A stretch of 64,000 nucleotides of DNA from JAWKUK01 sp041398605 (GCA_041398605.1 JAWKUK010000027.1:1-64000); one strand, 5' to 3'. Shown: positions 51,417-63,068, numbered from the stretch's first letter. Notes: generated by a model from the sequence alone, not told the origin. A program made the numbers and translations.

Positions 51417-52792
51417 GCCCCGATCGCCCCGCGGATGACCTCTGCGAGGTCGTCTGCCATCGCTTGGATACGCGCCTCGCTCGGACCCTCGATCATGACA
51501 CGCGCCTTCGGCTCGGTGCCCGAATAGCGCAGCAGGACGCGCCCGTCCTGGCCGAGCTCCTCGACGAAGCGCGCCTCGAGCGCGCAGAGCTCCGTGAGCG
51601 TGCTCAGCGCGGGCTTTGTCGCCACGGGCACGTTGATCAGGACCTGCGGCATCGGGACGAACGCGTCGGCGAGGGTCGCGAGGTCGGACTTCGCGCGCAC
51701 CATGACGTCGAGCACGCGCAGCGCGGTCAGCGTCCCGTCGCCGATGTAGCAGTTGTCCGCGCCGAACACGATGTGCCCGGACTGCTCGCCGCCGAGCGTC
51801 AGGCCTTCGCGGCGCAGGCCCTCCACGACGGCGCGGTCGCCGACGCCGACCTCGACGATGTCCATGTCCACGTCGCGCAGCGCGCGCCGGAGGCCGCAAT
51901 TGCTCATCACCGTCGCCACGATGCGGCGGTCCTTCCAGGCCTTGCGCTTCGCTGCGTCATGGGCGATCACGGTCATGATCCCGTCGCCGTCGATGATCCG
52001 GCCGCGATGATCGACGAGGATGCACCGGTCGCCGTCGCCGTCGAGGGCGATCCCAATGTCCGCCTTGCGGGCGCGCACGTGCTCCTGAAGGAGCGCGGGG
52101 TGCGTCGAGCCGCAGCCGTCGTTGATGTTGTCGCCGTCGGGGTCGGCTGCGACGATGTGCACCTGTGCGCCGAGGCGGCCGAGGACCCGCGGCGCGATCC
52201 GGCTGCCTGCGCCGTTGGCGCAGTCGATCACGACCGTGAGCCCGTCGAGGCGCAGGCCCTTGCCGGACAAGGCCAAGAGGTGGGCGAGGTAGGCCTCCTC
52301 GTGGGCCGGCGCGCGCTCGGGGCGCCCCGCGAGCTCGTCCGTCGGCGGACGCTGGTTCGCGCGGTCGACCTCGACGCGCAGGCGCTCCTCGATCTCGTGC
52401 TGCTGCTCGTCGGACAGCTTCCCGCCGTCGTGTCCGAAGAGCTTGATCCCGTTGTCGTGCGACGGGTTGTGCGACGCGCTGATCATCGCCCCGAGGCGCA
52501 CGTCGCGGTCTCCCGTGAGCCACGCGAGCCCCGGCGTCGGGATCAGGCCGACGCCGACCGGCTCCAGGCCAGCGGCGGAGAGGCCGCGCGCGAGGGCGGC
52601 CTCGAGCGCAGGCGCCGAGCGACGGCCATCGTGGCCAATGAACGCGCGCGGCGCGCCCTCGGCGCGGCCGAGCACCTGGCCGGCGGCCCGTCCGAGCGCT
52701 TCGACGGCCCGCACGCTCAGCCAGCCTTCGAGGGCTCGGCCGCGGATGCCGTCGGTGCCAAAGATCGGGTTCTCAGTCCTTAGGTTCGTCAT
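51413..52792 (-). CDS. glmM: phosphoglucosamine mutase
   Basis: 459 residues, the standard GlmM size. The phosphoserine loop MISASHNPSHDNGIK (Ser107), the Mg2+ loop ALDGDGDRCILVD, the sugar loop GGEQSGH and the phosphate loop RYSGTEPKARVM are intact. It converts glucosamine-6-P to glucosamine-1-P for UDP-GlcNAc, peptidoglycan and LPS. Its start lies 20 bases inside the cdaA-cdaR reading frame. GlmM binds and inhibits CdaA in Firmicutes, so the linkage is likely functional here. Confidence 0.95.
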   Translation of the reverse strand: MTNLRTENPIFGTDGIRGRALEGWLSVRAVEALGRAAGQVLGRAEGAPRAFIGHDGRRSAPALEAALARGLSAAGLEPVGVGLIPTPGLAWLTGDRDVRLGAMISASHNPSHDNGIKLFGHDGGKLSDEQQHEIEERLRVEVDRANQRPPTDELAGRPERAPAHEEAYLAHLLALSGKGLRLDGLTVVIDCANGAGSRIAPRVLGRLGAQVHIVAADPDGDNINDGCGSTHPALLQEHVRARKADIGIALDGDGDRCILVDHRGRIIDGDGIMTVIAHDAAKRKAWKDRRIVATVMSNCGLRRALRDVDMDIVEVGVGDRAVVEGLRREGLTLGGEQSGHIVFGADNCYIGDGTLTALRVLDVMVRAKSDLATLADAFVPMPQVLINVPVATKPALSTLTELCALEARFVEELGQDGRVLLRYSGTEPKARVMIEGPSEARIQAMADDLAEVIRGAIGA

Positions 52793-54725
52793 TGGGGTCT
52801 CCCTGCGGCTCGCGTCGAACGAGCACGAGGTAGTTGTCGTCCTCGGCCAGCTCCAACCAGAGCCGCGCCCGCGGATTGTCGCGCGCCGCGTCGAACGCGG
52901 GGGCCGGTGACATCCGCCAAGCCTCGTCTAGATCCGGGACCTGCAGCCGGCCGCGCAGGCCATCCAGCCGATCGACGTCGATCCAGACGCGGGCATACTG
53001 CCGCGCGAGCTCCCGGACCTCGAGCCGATAGCGGTCGATGACTTCGTCGTCAGCGCCGCGGGGCAGGAGGCCGCGCGACCGGATCAGGAGCTCCACCTGC
53101 TCGACGGGCGCCTCGAAGCGCTCGAGGGGCGGCCTGGACGCGGCGTCGAAGCTCACGAGCACCACGTCGACAGGCAGCCGGCCCAGGTCGCGCACGACCT
53201 CGACCAGCTCGCCATGCAAGAACACATCGCCCTCGAGCCGCACGTCGCCGGCGCGGGCCGGGTCCAGCATGATGCGGCGAGAGAAGCTCGGCCCGTCGGC
53301 GCCCGACAGGTCCGGGGCGACGATCGGGAGCGAGGTCGGATCGGCCAAGAAGCGCTTGATGCTGTCGGGCGGCCCCACGAGGCGCAGCGTCCCCGGGTCG
53401 AAGCGCATCGAGTCGCTGACCACTTCGTAGCCCTCTGGGGTCCCTGTGGGGGCGAGGTCGAGCTCGCCCGGCGTCACTCGACACGCGGCGGCGGTGTAGC
53501 GCCGGACCTCGAGGTTGAGGCGCTCCTGCTGCGCCCACTGCACCACGACGCCGGAGACCGGGCCGCCGGCGCCCCAGACGAAGGCCGACGGGTCGAGCGC
53601 GCGCACCTCGCCGAGCCAGGCCTCAGGGACCTCGAAGAGGCCGCCGACGCCCGCTGCGAGCTCCTGCAGCCGCGCCTGGGCCGCATCGACGCGGACGGTC
53701 ACGCGTCGCACACGCGCGCCGTTCTCATCCGTCAGCACAGCGACCGCGAGCGGGTCCGGCAGCAGCAGCTTCAGGGCGCCGGCTTCGGGCGCGCGCGAGA
53801 CGTCGCTCGCGGCGACGACCTCGAGCTCAAACGTCTCGACGCGGTGGACGTCGCGCCACGCGATCCAATACAGGCCTGTCGCCAAGACGACAGCCAGCAG
53901 CTTCTGGGCGAAGTTCCCGAAGACGGACCGCTGGGCGCGCTGCAGGACGGAGAGCCGTGCCGCGTCGACCTTCTCCTTGCCGAGGCGCATCCGCAACAGC
54001 GCCTCGACCTCCGTGCGCGGGATGCGGCGCTCCATCTGACCTTTGGCGCAGATGGAGATCAGGCCCGTCTCTTCGGACACGACGATCGCGACCGCGTCGG
54101 TCTCTTCGGCGAGCCCCAGAGCGGCGCGGTGGCGGGTGCCGATCGTCTTCGCGAGCTCTTCGTTCTCGGACAGCGGCAGGATCGAGGCCGCCGATTCGAT
54201 GCGCTTGCCGCGCACGATGACGGCGCCATCGTGGAGCGCGCCGCCGTCCTCGAAGATGCTCTCGAGCAGGAGCCGGTTCACCTGCGCGTCGATGCGCACG
54301 CCCTTCTCCATGTACTCGTCGAGCGGCACGTCGCGCTCGAACACGATCAAAGCGCCTTGCTTCTTGCGCGCCATCGAGGTGACGGCTGCCGTGACCTCTT
54401 CGACGACGCCTTCGCGCTGCGTGCGCACGAGGCGGCGCAGGAGGGGGTTCTCGCCCAAGCTGACGATGCCGCGCCGCAGCTCGGGTTGGAACACGACCGC
54501 CAAGATCACGACGATGAAGCCGAAGACGCCCTGGAGGATGTACTCGAGCTCGGCGAGCCCGAGCTGCTTCGCGAGGCCAAAGAGGCCGCCGAAGACGAAG
54601 AGCAGCGCGACGCCGAGGCCGCGCACGAGGCCCGTGCCACGCGTCGCAGCCAGGAAGCCGAGCACGACGTAGATCCCGATCGCGAAGATCAGGATCTGCA
54701 AGAGCGTGCCGGCGTCGAGGGTCAT
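52773..54725 (-). CDS. fused diadenylate cyclase and YbbR protein (CdaA-CdaR)
   Basis: 650 residues. Residues 1-80 hold three membrane helices. The DAC domain follows with catalytic Asp166-Gly-Ala (ALHDGAVIV) and Arg198-His-Arg200 (GTRHRAALG), so it should make c-di-AMP from ATP. A fourth membrane helix (~273-290, KLLAVVLATGLYWIAW) leads into ~350 residues of YbbR-like periplasmic domains. In most bacteria CdaA and CdaR are separate proteins encoded by adjacent genes; here they are one chain. The gene overlaps glmM, preserving the cdaA-cdaR-glmM order. ATG 54725 starts directly at the first helix. Confidence 0.88.
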   Translation of the reverse strand: MTLDAGTLLQILIFAIGIYVVLGFLAATRGTGLVRGLGVALLFVFGGLFGLAKQLGLAELEYILQGVFGFIVVILAVVFQPELRRGIVSLGENPLLRRLVRTQREGVVEEVTAAVTSMARKKQGALIVFERDVPLDEYMEKGVRIDAQVNRLLLESIFEDGGALHDGAVIVRGKRIESAASILPLSENEELAKTIGTRHRAALGLAEETDAVAIVVSEETGLISICAKGQMERRIPRTEVEALLRMRLGKEKVDAARLSVLQRAQRSVFGNFAQKLLAVVLATGLYWIAWRDVHRVETFELEVVAASDVSRAPEAGALKLLLPDPLAVAVLTDENGARVRRVTVRVDAAQARLQELAAGVGGLFEVPEAWLGEVRALDPSAFVWGAGGPVSGVVVQWAQQERLNLEVRRYTAAACRVTPGELDLAPTGTPEGYEVVSDSMRFDPGTLRLVGPPDSIKRFLADPTSLPIVAPDLSGADGPSFSRRIMLDPARAGDVRLEGDVFLHGELVEVVRDLGRLPVDVVLVSFDAASRPPLERFEAPVEQVELLIRSRGLLPRGADDEVIDRYRLEVRELARQYARVWIDVDRLDGLRGRLQVPDLDEAWRMSPAPAFDAARDNPRARLWLELAEDDNYLVLVRREPQGDPNDEPKD

Positions 54726-54785
54726 CTTGGAGCGCTGTTGGAGGGTGGCGCGGGTCGTGGACGGTTCGGTCTGGGAGGCTGCGAG

Positions 54786-55972
54786 CTAGGGGGCTTCGGT
54801 CTGCGCGATCGCCTCGGCGACGCGCGTCACTTCGTACATGACACGGACGTCGTGGACCCGGACCACGTCCGCGCCAGCGAGCACAGCCGCCGTGACGGCC
54901 GCGGCCGTGCCGCCGATGCGATCCTCGCTCCCCTGGCGGAGCGCGGACAGCCCAGCGCCTGGTCTGTCATCGCCCCGTCTGTCATCGCCCCGTCGGTCAT
55001 CGCCCCGTCGGTCATCGCCCTGCCTGTCATCGGCATCGAGCACGTGCGCGATGAAGGACTTGCGGGACGGACCGAAGAGGAGCGGGAGGCCCAACGAGCG
55101 CAGCTCCAGCGCGCGCGCCAACAATGCGAGATTGTGGGGGAGCCGCTTGCCGAAGCCGATGCCTGGGTCGAGCGTGATTCTAGACAGGGGGATCCCCGCG
55201 TCCAGCGCCGCCCGCGCACGACGCCGCAAATGTGTGGCGACGTCAAGCACGGGGTCCCCGTAGCGCGGGTCGCGCTGCATCTCCGGCGGCGTCCCCTGGC
55301 GGTGCATCGCGACGAACTCGACGCCGAGCGCGGCGACGGTGGCGAGCATGTCCGGGTCCGCCTCGCCCGCGCTGACGTCGTTTACGAGCGCAGCTCCGGC
55401 GGCGACGGCCGCGCGCGCGACGGCTGCCTTGGTGGTGTCGATCGAGAGCCTGGTCCCGGTGTCGCGCGCGAGGGCCTCGATCACGGGCAGGACACGCTGG
55501 AGCTCTTCGGCGAGCGCGACGGGCGCGGCCCCGGGGCGCGTGGACTCTCCGCCGATATCGAGGACGTCCGCGCCAGCGGCCACGAGCGCGCGCCCATGTG
55601 CGACCGCGGCCTCCACCGCGAGGAAGCGGCCGCCGTCTGAGAAGCTGTCCGGGGTCACGTTGACGATCCCCATCAGGCGCACCCGGCTGCGCGGGGCTTC
55701 GCGCGCCATGGCCGCGTCGAGCAGGGCCTGCGCGACCTGAGCGCCGCGCTCGCTCGCCTCTCGCAGCCGCGCTTCTGAGGCCTCGAAGACGACGCCGTGG
55801 CCGCTTGCAGAGCCGCGCTCGGAGCGCGCCCAAGGGCGCCACAGGTCCACGGGGGTCTCGCGCGGAACCAGGAAAGAGATCTCGCGCCCGGCGCCACGCC
55901 CGAGGGCGAGGGCGCCGAGCGCGAGCCCGACATCGGAGAACGCTCCGCCGGTTGCCGCGCGCCCGTGCGTGC

Positions 55973-55976
<4 letters not shown>
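54786..55976 (-). CDS. folP: dihydropteroate synthase with repeat insertion
   Basis: 396 residues, well above the usual ~280. The core motifs are intact: MGIVNVTPDSFSDGG, DIGGESTRPGA, SIDTTKAAVA, NDVSAGE, MHRQGTP, DPGIGFGK and FGPSRKSFI. A ~100-residue N-terminal extension precedes the core. Directly after the SRKSFI substrate loop there is an insertion of pentapeptides DDR(Q/R/P)G encoded by a 15-bp tandem repeat; it should lie near the active-site mouth. It condenses pABA with DHPP in folate synthesis. Its GTG overlaps the ftsH stop (GTGA). Confidence 0.9.
54958..55032. repeat. 15-bp tandem repeat, 5 units, inside folP
   Basis: Five 15-base units in register; the core is CCCCGTCGGTCATCG. 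Units 3 and 4 are identical and the outer ones differ at a few positions. They encode DDR(Q/R/P)G pentapeptides in the folate enzyme. Confidence 0.95.
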
Positions 55977-58393
<2,417 letters not shown>

Positions 58394-58551
58394 GGATCTG
58401 GTATCGGCCCGAGAGGCCCGGACCTCCAGGGGAGAACCGGGATGCGGCCCCCCATGTTAGTGTCCGAAGTCCACGCGCTGCGAACAGGAACGTCCAGCGT
58501 GTGGCGAGTCGGTGAATTCGCTGCCCGTGGGGGCCTTATCCGTGGGGGCCC

Positions 58552-59214
58552 TCAGGGGGCGCTCGCTGCCTGCAGCGGGGTCTGCGGCGCCTCGTCTTCC
58601 ACCGCCATCAAGAGCAACACGAGGCGCTCGGCCGCGACCTCGACTGCGCGCTGCCGCGCATCCAGCGCGCCGTCGGCGACGTCGAGCGTCGAGCCCACTC
58701 GGACCGAGGCCTCCGCGCGCCGCACCACCGTGCCGCGGCGGACGTCGAAGAGCTCACCCGTGACCTGGACCGCCGTGCCGGACTCGAGGGGGCGGTTGCC
58801 CGAGCTGCGGATGCCCTCGACGTGCCGGACGTCCAGGATCCGGCCGCGAACGACGACCTCAGCCTCGCTCGGCACGACCAGGCGCGCGTCGACCCAGCGC
58901 CGCGTGGCGTCGCTCAGGGCGGCGTGGAGGGCGCGCTCGAGGTCGGGCTCGCGGCTCTGGTTGTCGAAGACCTCGATGCCGATGCGGGCGGCGGCCGCGC
59001 CGGACGCGCGCCGCGGGGTCAGCCCCGCGGAGTAGCCGCAGCCCGCGCTCAGCACGACGGCGCAGGCGGCGAGGGCCGTGAGCGCGGTGAGGGCAGCTCG
59101 GCCCCAGCGTCGACGGTCCGCGCGGGCGAGCGCAGGCCCCGCGAGGAGCCCACGGACGTGCGTCCAGAGGTGCGCGCGTTGGAGGCCTCCGGAGGGGCGT
59201 AGCGGCGCGCTCAT
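58552..59214 (-). CDS. lptE: LptE-like outer-membrane assembly lipoprotein
   Basis: 220 residues. A hydrophobic segment ends in a lipobox-like site (AACAVVLSAGCGYSAGL); the 'CGY' following is typical of LptE. The N-terminal ~60 residues before it are Arg-rich and unusually long for a signal. Strand motifs (AARIGIEVFDNQSREPDLER; AEVVVRGRILDVRHVE; AVQVTGELFDVRRGTVVRRA) fit the LptE fold. LptE plugs the LptD barrel to insert LPS. The ATG 59214 overlaps the stop of the BamD-like gene (ATGA). Confidence 0.75.
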   Translation of the reverse strand: MSAPLRPSGGLQRAHLWTHVRGLLAGPALARADRRRWGRAALTALTALAACAVVLSAGCGYSAGLTPRRASGAAAARIGIEVFDNQSREPDLERALHAALSDATRRWVDARLVVPSEAEVVVRGRILDVRHVEGIRSSGNRPLESGTAVQVTGELFDVRRGTVVRRAEASVRVGSTLDVADGALDARQRAVEVAAERLVLLLMAVEDEAPQTPLQAASAP

Positions 59215-60443
59215 TGACCGCCGCCTTGCTGCGGGGCGACGCCGGGCTCGCCGAGCGCGTCGGGCATGACCGGCCGCTCGATTCGCCCAGGTCCGTCCGC
59301 GTCGCGCGCGCTCGGCTCGCGCTCGACCTGCACCTTCGCCGGGATCGCGATGGCCTGGGCTAGGAGCGCCTCGGCCTCGGCCACTTGCTCGAGGTTCCCG
59401 GCGCGGCGCGCCTCCTCTTCCGCGCGCAACGCATGGAACCGGATCCCGGCCGCCGAATCGACCTTGGCATAGAAGCGCGCGGCGAAGAGGTCGTTGTCCG
59501 CGAGGCGTTGCCGGGCGTCGACGAGCATCAGCTCGACGTCCGGACGGAGCTCGTGGTCGGGGTGCACTTCGAGCCAGCTCTCGAGCTCGACGCGCGTCCG
59601 CTGCAGCGTGTCCCGCGCGTAGTCCGGTCGGTCGAGCGAGCGCAGCCGCAGGCGCGGGATCGCCGCCTCGCTCGCGATGCGGAAGGGGGAATCGGGCGCC
59701 CAAAGGACGAGCTCTTGGTGCTTTTGGATCGCGTCGCGCCACAGCCGCCGCTCTTCGTAGATCGTCGCGAGCCGATTGAGCGCGTCGTCCGCCTCCGCGT
59801 GGTTGGGGTATTCGAGCGCGAGGTATTCGAGCACCTGCGGCGCGAGCGCCCGGTACGAGAAGAAGAGCAGGTAGTGCCCGCGGTCGTCCGCGAGGGACAT
59901 ACCGATCTTCGACAGCAGCTCGCCGGCCTCGGTGCGCAGCGTGTGGGTCGGGTAGCGGCGATCGAGGGCGCGGATCGTCTTGAAGGCGTCCATGCGGTCG
60001 CCGTCCTCGAATTCGATGGACGCCGCGCGCACGCCCGCGCGCGCGGCGAGGCGCATCGGGAGCTCGCTCTCGATCAGCTTCTCGAGCGCGTCCGGGTCGT
60101 CGCTGCGCCGGATCATGTCGTCCGCGCCGCGCTCGAGGGCGACCTGCACGCGCCGCCGTACGTCGGCGTCGACCCCCTCGGTCACGCGCGCAGAGCGCAG
60201 CTGTTTCACGGTGCGCTCGAGGTCGCGCAAGGGCGCGTCGTCCCCGCGGCCCAACAAGGCCTCGGCCGCGGAGAGCGTCGCCGGGACCTTGTCCGGGTCC
60301 ATCGGCTTGGCGCGCCGCAGCCCGTCAGATGAGGCGCAGCCGACCATCAGGAGCGTGCTCACGACGCACGCGAAGCGAGCGCGCGCCGCGGCGCAGGAGG
60401 ACGTGCCCGCCGGGGCACTCGCGCGGGGGCGATGGGGGGTCAT
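59211..60443 (-). CDS. BamD-like TPR lipoprotein
   Basis: 410 residues. The lipobox is STLLMVGC (Cys ~36). TPR-like helical pairs follow, including the BamD-type YLALEYPNHAEADDALNRLA. It is longer than BamD (~245), with an extra N-terminal helical region and a Glu/Pro-rich tail, so it is either a lineage form of BamD or a related TPR lipoprotein. It overlaps recO upstream and the LptE-like gene downstream by four bases each. With LptE it suggests an outer-membrane assembly operon. Confidence 0.65.
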   Translation of the reverse strand: MTPHRPRASAPAGTSSCAAARARFACVVSTLLMVGCASSDGLRRAKPMDPDKVPATLSAAEALLGRGDDAPLRDLERTVKQLRSARVTEGVDADVRRRVQVALERGADDMIRRSDDPDALEKLIESELPMRLAARAGVRAASIEFEDGDRMDAFKTIRALDRRYPTHTLRTEAGELLSKIGMSLADDRGHYLLFFSYRALAPQVLEYLALEYPNHAEADDALNRLATIYEERRLWRDAIQKHQELVLWAPDSPFRIASEAAIPRLRLRSLDRPDYARDTLQRTRVELESWLEVHPDHELRPDVELMLVDARQRLADNDLFAARFYAKVDSAAGIRFHALRAEEEARRAGNLEQVAEAEALLAQAIAIPAKVQVEREPSARDADGPGRIERPVMPDALGEPGVAPQQGGGQ

Positions 60444-61240
60444 GGGGCGGTGCTGGTGGGCCGATCGGGGCTCGGAGCGTCGAGGAGCGCGCGGTGGCTC
60501 TTGGGACGCGCCGCGAGATGGTAGTCGAGGAAGCGCCCGATGAAGTCACGCACTCGGGCGATGAGGGCGGGCGCGGGCGCGCTCGCGACCAGCGCCGGGA
60601 ACGGGGTCGCCCCGAAGCGCGCCGCGGCGGCGAGCACTTCGGTCGGCAACGTCCCGACGCGGCGGCCGCTCGCGCGCGCCTCTGCCGCGTGCGCCGGGCA
60701 GAGGCGGCCGCCGGCGCCGGCCGAGAACGCGGCGCGCCCTGGCTGCACCTCCGCTGCGTCGCGGCCGCACGCCGCGCACCCGTCGAGCGCCGGCGCGAGC
60801 CCGACGTGCGTGAGGTACAGCAGCTCGAAGACCGTCAGCGTCAGCTCCGGGGGCGCGCCGGCGTCGAGTCGGTCGAGGGTCAATGACGCGAGGTCGAAGA
60901 GGCGCGGATCGGGCTCGCCTGGCCGCGCTGCGATGTCGACGAGCTCCAGCGTCGTGGTCGCGGCGCGCCAGGCGTCGGTGGCGCCGCTGATCCGCCGGCG
61001 CCGCACGGCGAGCTCGCCGGCGGCGAGCGTCCCGAGCTCCTGGTCGGGCTTGGCGTGCCATTCGAGCTGCAGCGTGTCCAAGAGGTCCAACGTGTGCGCG
61101 AAGCGCGACGTCGCACGGTGTGCCCCCTTGGCGAGCAGGTGCACGCGGCCGTGGGTCCGGGCGAGCCCTTGGACGACGAGCGAGGACTCGCCGAACGGCG
61201 TCCTGCGCACCAGGAGCACGCGATCGCGCAAGGCCGCCAT
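60440..61240 (-). CDS. recO: DNA repair protein RecO
   Basis: 266 residues. An OB-fold N-terminus (RDRVLLVRRTPFGESSLVVQ; RVHLLAKGAHR) is followed by the helical domain and the zinc finger (CAACGRD ... GGRLCPAHAA). It anneals ssDNA and loads RecA with RecR. The ATG 61240 lies seven bases after the CNNM/CBS gene stop. The stop overlaps the BamD-like gene. Confidence 0.88.
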   Translation of the reverse strand: MAALRDRVLLVRRTPFGESSLVVQGLARTHGRVHLLAKGAHRATSRFAHTLDLLDTLQLEWHAKPDQELGTLAAGELAVRRRRISGATDAWRAATTTLELVDIAARPGEPDPRLFDLASLTLDRLDAGAPPELTLTVFELLYLTHVGLAPALDGCAACGRDAAEVQPGRAAFSAGAGGRLCPAHAAEARASGRRVGTLPTEVLAAAARFGATPFPALVASAPAPALIARVRDFIGRFLDYHLAARPKSHRALLDAPSPDRPTSTAP

Positions 61241-61247
61241 GGGGGGC

Positions 61248-62753
61248 TCACGCCGAGCGGCGCACCAGGACCTTCAGCACGCGGCGATCGCTGGCCTCGA
61301 GCACCGAGAACTCGACGTTGTCCTTCGTGAAGCCCTCGCCCGGCGCTGGGAAGCGGCCGAGCTCCGCCAGGACGAAGCCGCCGAGGGTCTCGAAGTCCGC
61401 CTCCTCCGGGAGGTTGAGCCCCAGCTCTTCGTTGACCTCAGACACGTGCAGCGTCGCTTCGAGCTCGAACGAGCCGTCCTCGCGGCGCTTGATCGGCGCC
61501 TCTTCGTCCTCGTCTTCGTCGTCGTGCATCTCGCCGACGAGCTCCGCGACCACGTTCGAGAGCGTCACGAGGCCGGCGGTCCCGCCGTACTCGTCGACGA
61601 CGATCGCCATCTTCTGCTTGCGGGTGCGGAACTCGGACAGGAGCTCGGTGATCTGCTTCGTCTCGGGCACGAGGAGCGGCGGCCGCATGACCTCTGCGAT
61701 CGACGTCGTGTCCAGGCGATCGCCCGCGACGGCCTTGGCCGCTTCGAGGGCAGCGAGCGTGCCGATGACGGTGTCGACCGTCCCGGAGTAGACGGGGATC
61801 CGCGAATAGCCTGACTCCGCGAAGATCGCGATGGCCTCGCGCAGCGTCGCGTTCACCGGGACGGCCGCGATCTCCGTCCGCGGCGTCATGACCTCTGCGG
61901 CGTCGACGTCGCGGAACTCCATGACGTTGGCGAGCAGCTCGCGGGTGTGCTCTTCGAGCGGCCCTGCGAGCTCTTCGCTCTCGACCATGGCGCGGAAGCC
62001 CTCGACGAGTTGGCGCGCTTCCGGGTTCGAGTCGCGGACGCCGAAGCCCCGCAGGATCGCGCGCCGCAGCGCTTCCAGGAGGTGGACGAAGAGCTCCACC
62101 GGGCGCTGCGCGACGGCGAAGGCCGGCAAGAGGCGCACGATGAAGCCCTCTGAGCGCGAGCGCGCGAGGGACGTCGGCAGCCATTCCCCGACGAGCAGCA
62201 CGAGCGGCGCCGCGACCGCGATCGCGACGGCGACGTCGACGCCGGTCGGCGGGTCCTCGCCCGCGACGAACGCGACGACGAGCGCGACAAAGACGACCTG
62301 GAACGCGATCTCCAGGAGGTTCGCGCTGGAGGCGAGCACGTCGCTGCGTGTGAGCAGCCGCGCGAGTCGATCGCGCGCTGGGCCCTCGGGGACGCGCTTC
62401 AGGACGTCCCCAGGGACCGCGCGCATGAGGCTCGTGCGCAGCGCGACGCAGAGGGCGGCGAAGGCCAGCACCACCACGCCCGAGGCCAGCGTCCCGATCG
62501 GCGAGTCGAACAGCACGGTGCCCAGCGGGCCCGCTTGTGCCGACCCGAGGTCCGCGGAGCCCAGCTCGACCGGGTCCGTCACGGTCGGCGTCGAGGCCAG
62601 GGGCGCTGTCCCCCAATCCGCAAGGTCGGGGCGCGCCACGTCAGGGCGCGCAGGATCCCGGGAGCCGGGGTCGATGAGCACAGCTGGCAGGGCCCCCGGC
62701 GTGGGAGGTGGGGGCGGGACGTCGGCCGACGGCGGAGTTGGGAGTGTGATCAC
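61248..62753 (-). CDS. CNNM/CBS transporter-like membrane protein
   Basis: 501 residues from the GTG at 62753; the true start is unclear and no ribosome site is visible. Three to four membrane helices (TLASGVVVLAFAALCVALRT; LLEIAFQVVFVALVVAFVAG; DVAVAIAVAAPLVLLVGEWL) form a CNNM (DUF21) domain. The CBS pair follows (EVMTPRTEIAAVPVNATLRE; EVMRPPLLVPETKQITELLS), then a CorC-HlyC domain (DFETLGGFVLAELGRFPAPG). This is the CorB/HlyC/TlyC ('hemolysin') family, linked to Mg2+/Co2+ efflux. The N-terminus has low-complexity Pro/Asp-rich sequence before the first helix. It is divergent from the ECF gene. Confidence 0.85.
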   Translation of the reverse strand: MITLPTPPSADVPPPPPTPGALPAVLIDPGSRDPARPDVARPDLADWGTAPLASTPTVTDPVELGSADLGSAQAGPLGTVLFDSPIGTLASGVVVLAFAALCVALRTSLMRAVPGDVLKRVPEGPARDRLARLLTRSDVLASSANLLEIAFQVVFVALVVAFVAGEDPPTGVDVAVAIAVAAPLVLLVGEWLPTSLARSRSEGFIVRLLPAFAVAQRPVELFVHLLEALRRAILRGFGVRDSNPEARQLVEGFRAMVESEELAGPLEEHTRELLANVMEFRDVDAAEVMTPRTEIAAVPVNATLREAIAIFAESGYSRIPVYSGTVDTVIGTLAALEAAKAVAGDRLDTTSIAEVMRPPLLVPETKQITELLSEFRTRKQKMAIVVDEYGGTAGLVTLSNVVAELVGEMHDDEDEDEEAPIKRREDGSFELEATLHVSEVNEELGLNLPEEADFETLGGFVLAELGRFPAPGEGFTKDNVEFSVLEASDRRVLKVLVRRSA

Positions 62754-63028
62754 AGGCGAAGCGCGGAAGCAGGCGCGCCGCGACCGGGCCGCCGGCAAAC
62801 CGCCGGCGCTCCGGAGGGGCGCGCACCACGAGGATAAGCCGTACGACCCCGCCGGGCCAATCCCCCCCAGGAAGCTGGCCCCCTTCGCTGGTTCGCGTCG
62901 GAGCGACCACTCTCGGTTGTAGTGGGTCGAGGGCGAGGCTACCAGCAGGCGGGTTGGACCAACCAAGGGGTCCAGCTTCATGGGGTGGGGCGGCCTGGGG
63001 CTGCCTCCTGGTGGACCCCCCCTCGCGC

Positions 63029-63068
63029 CGGGGGACAATCGGGGGACAAGCTGTTACGGGGGCGTAAC
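63029..63068. promoter_or_regulatory. operator-like repeats upstream of ECF sigma gene
   Basis: The decamer CGGGGGACAA occurs twice (63029-63038, 63040-63049) with an 11-bp period, about one DNA turn. It is followed by a perfect inverted repeat GTTACG-GGGG-CGTAAC (63053-63068). Both lie 63-102 bases before the ECF start and in the divergent gap. They are candidate binding sites for a regulator or for the sigma itself. Confidence 0.35.
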
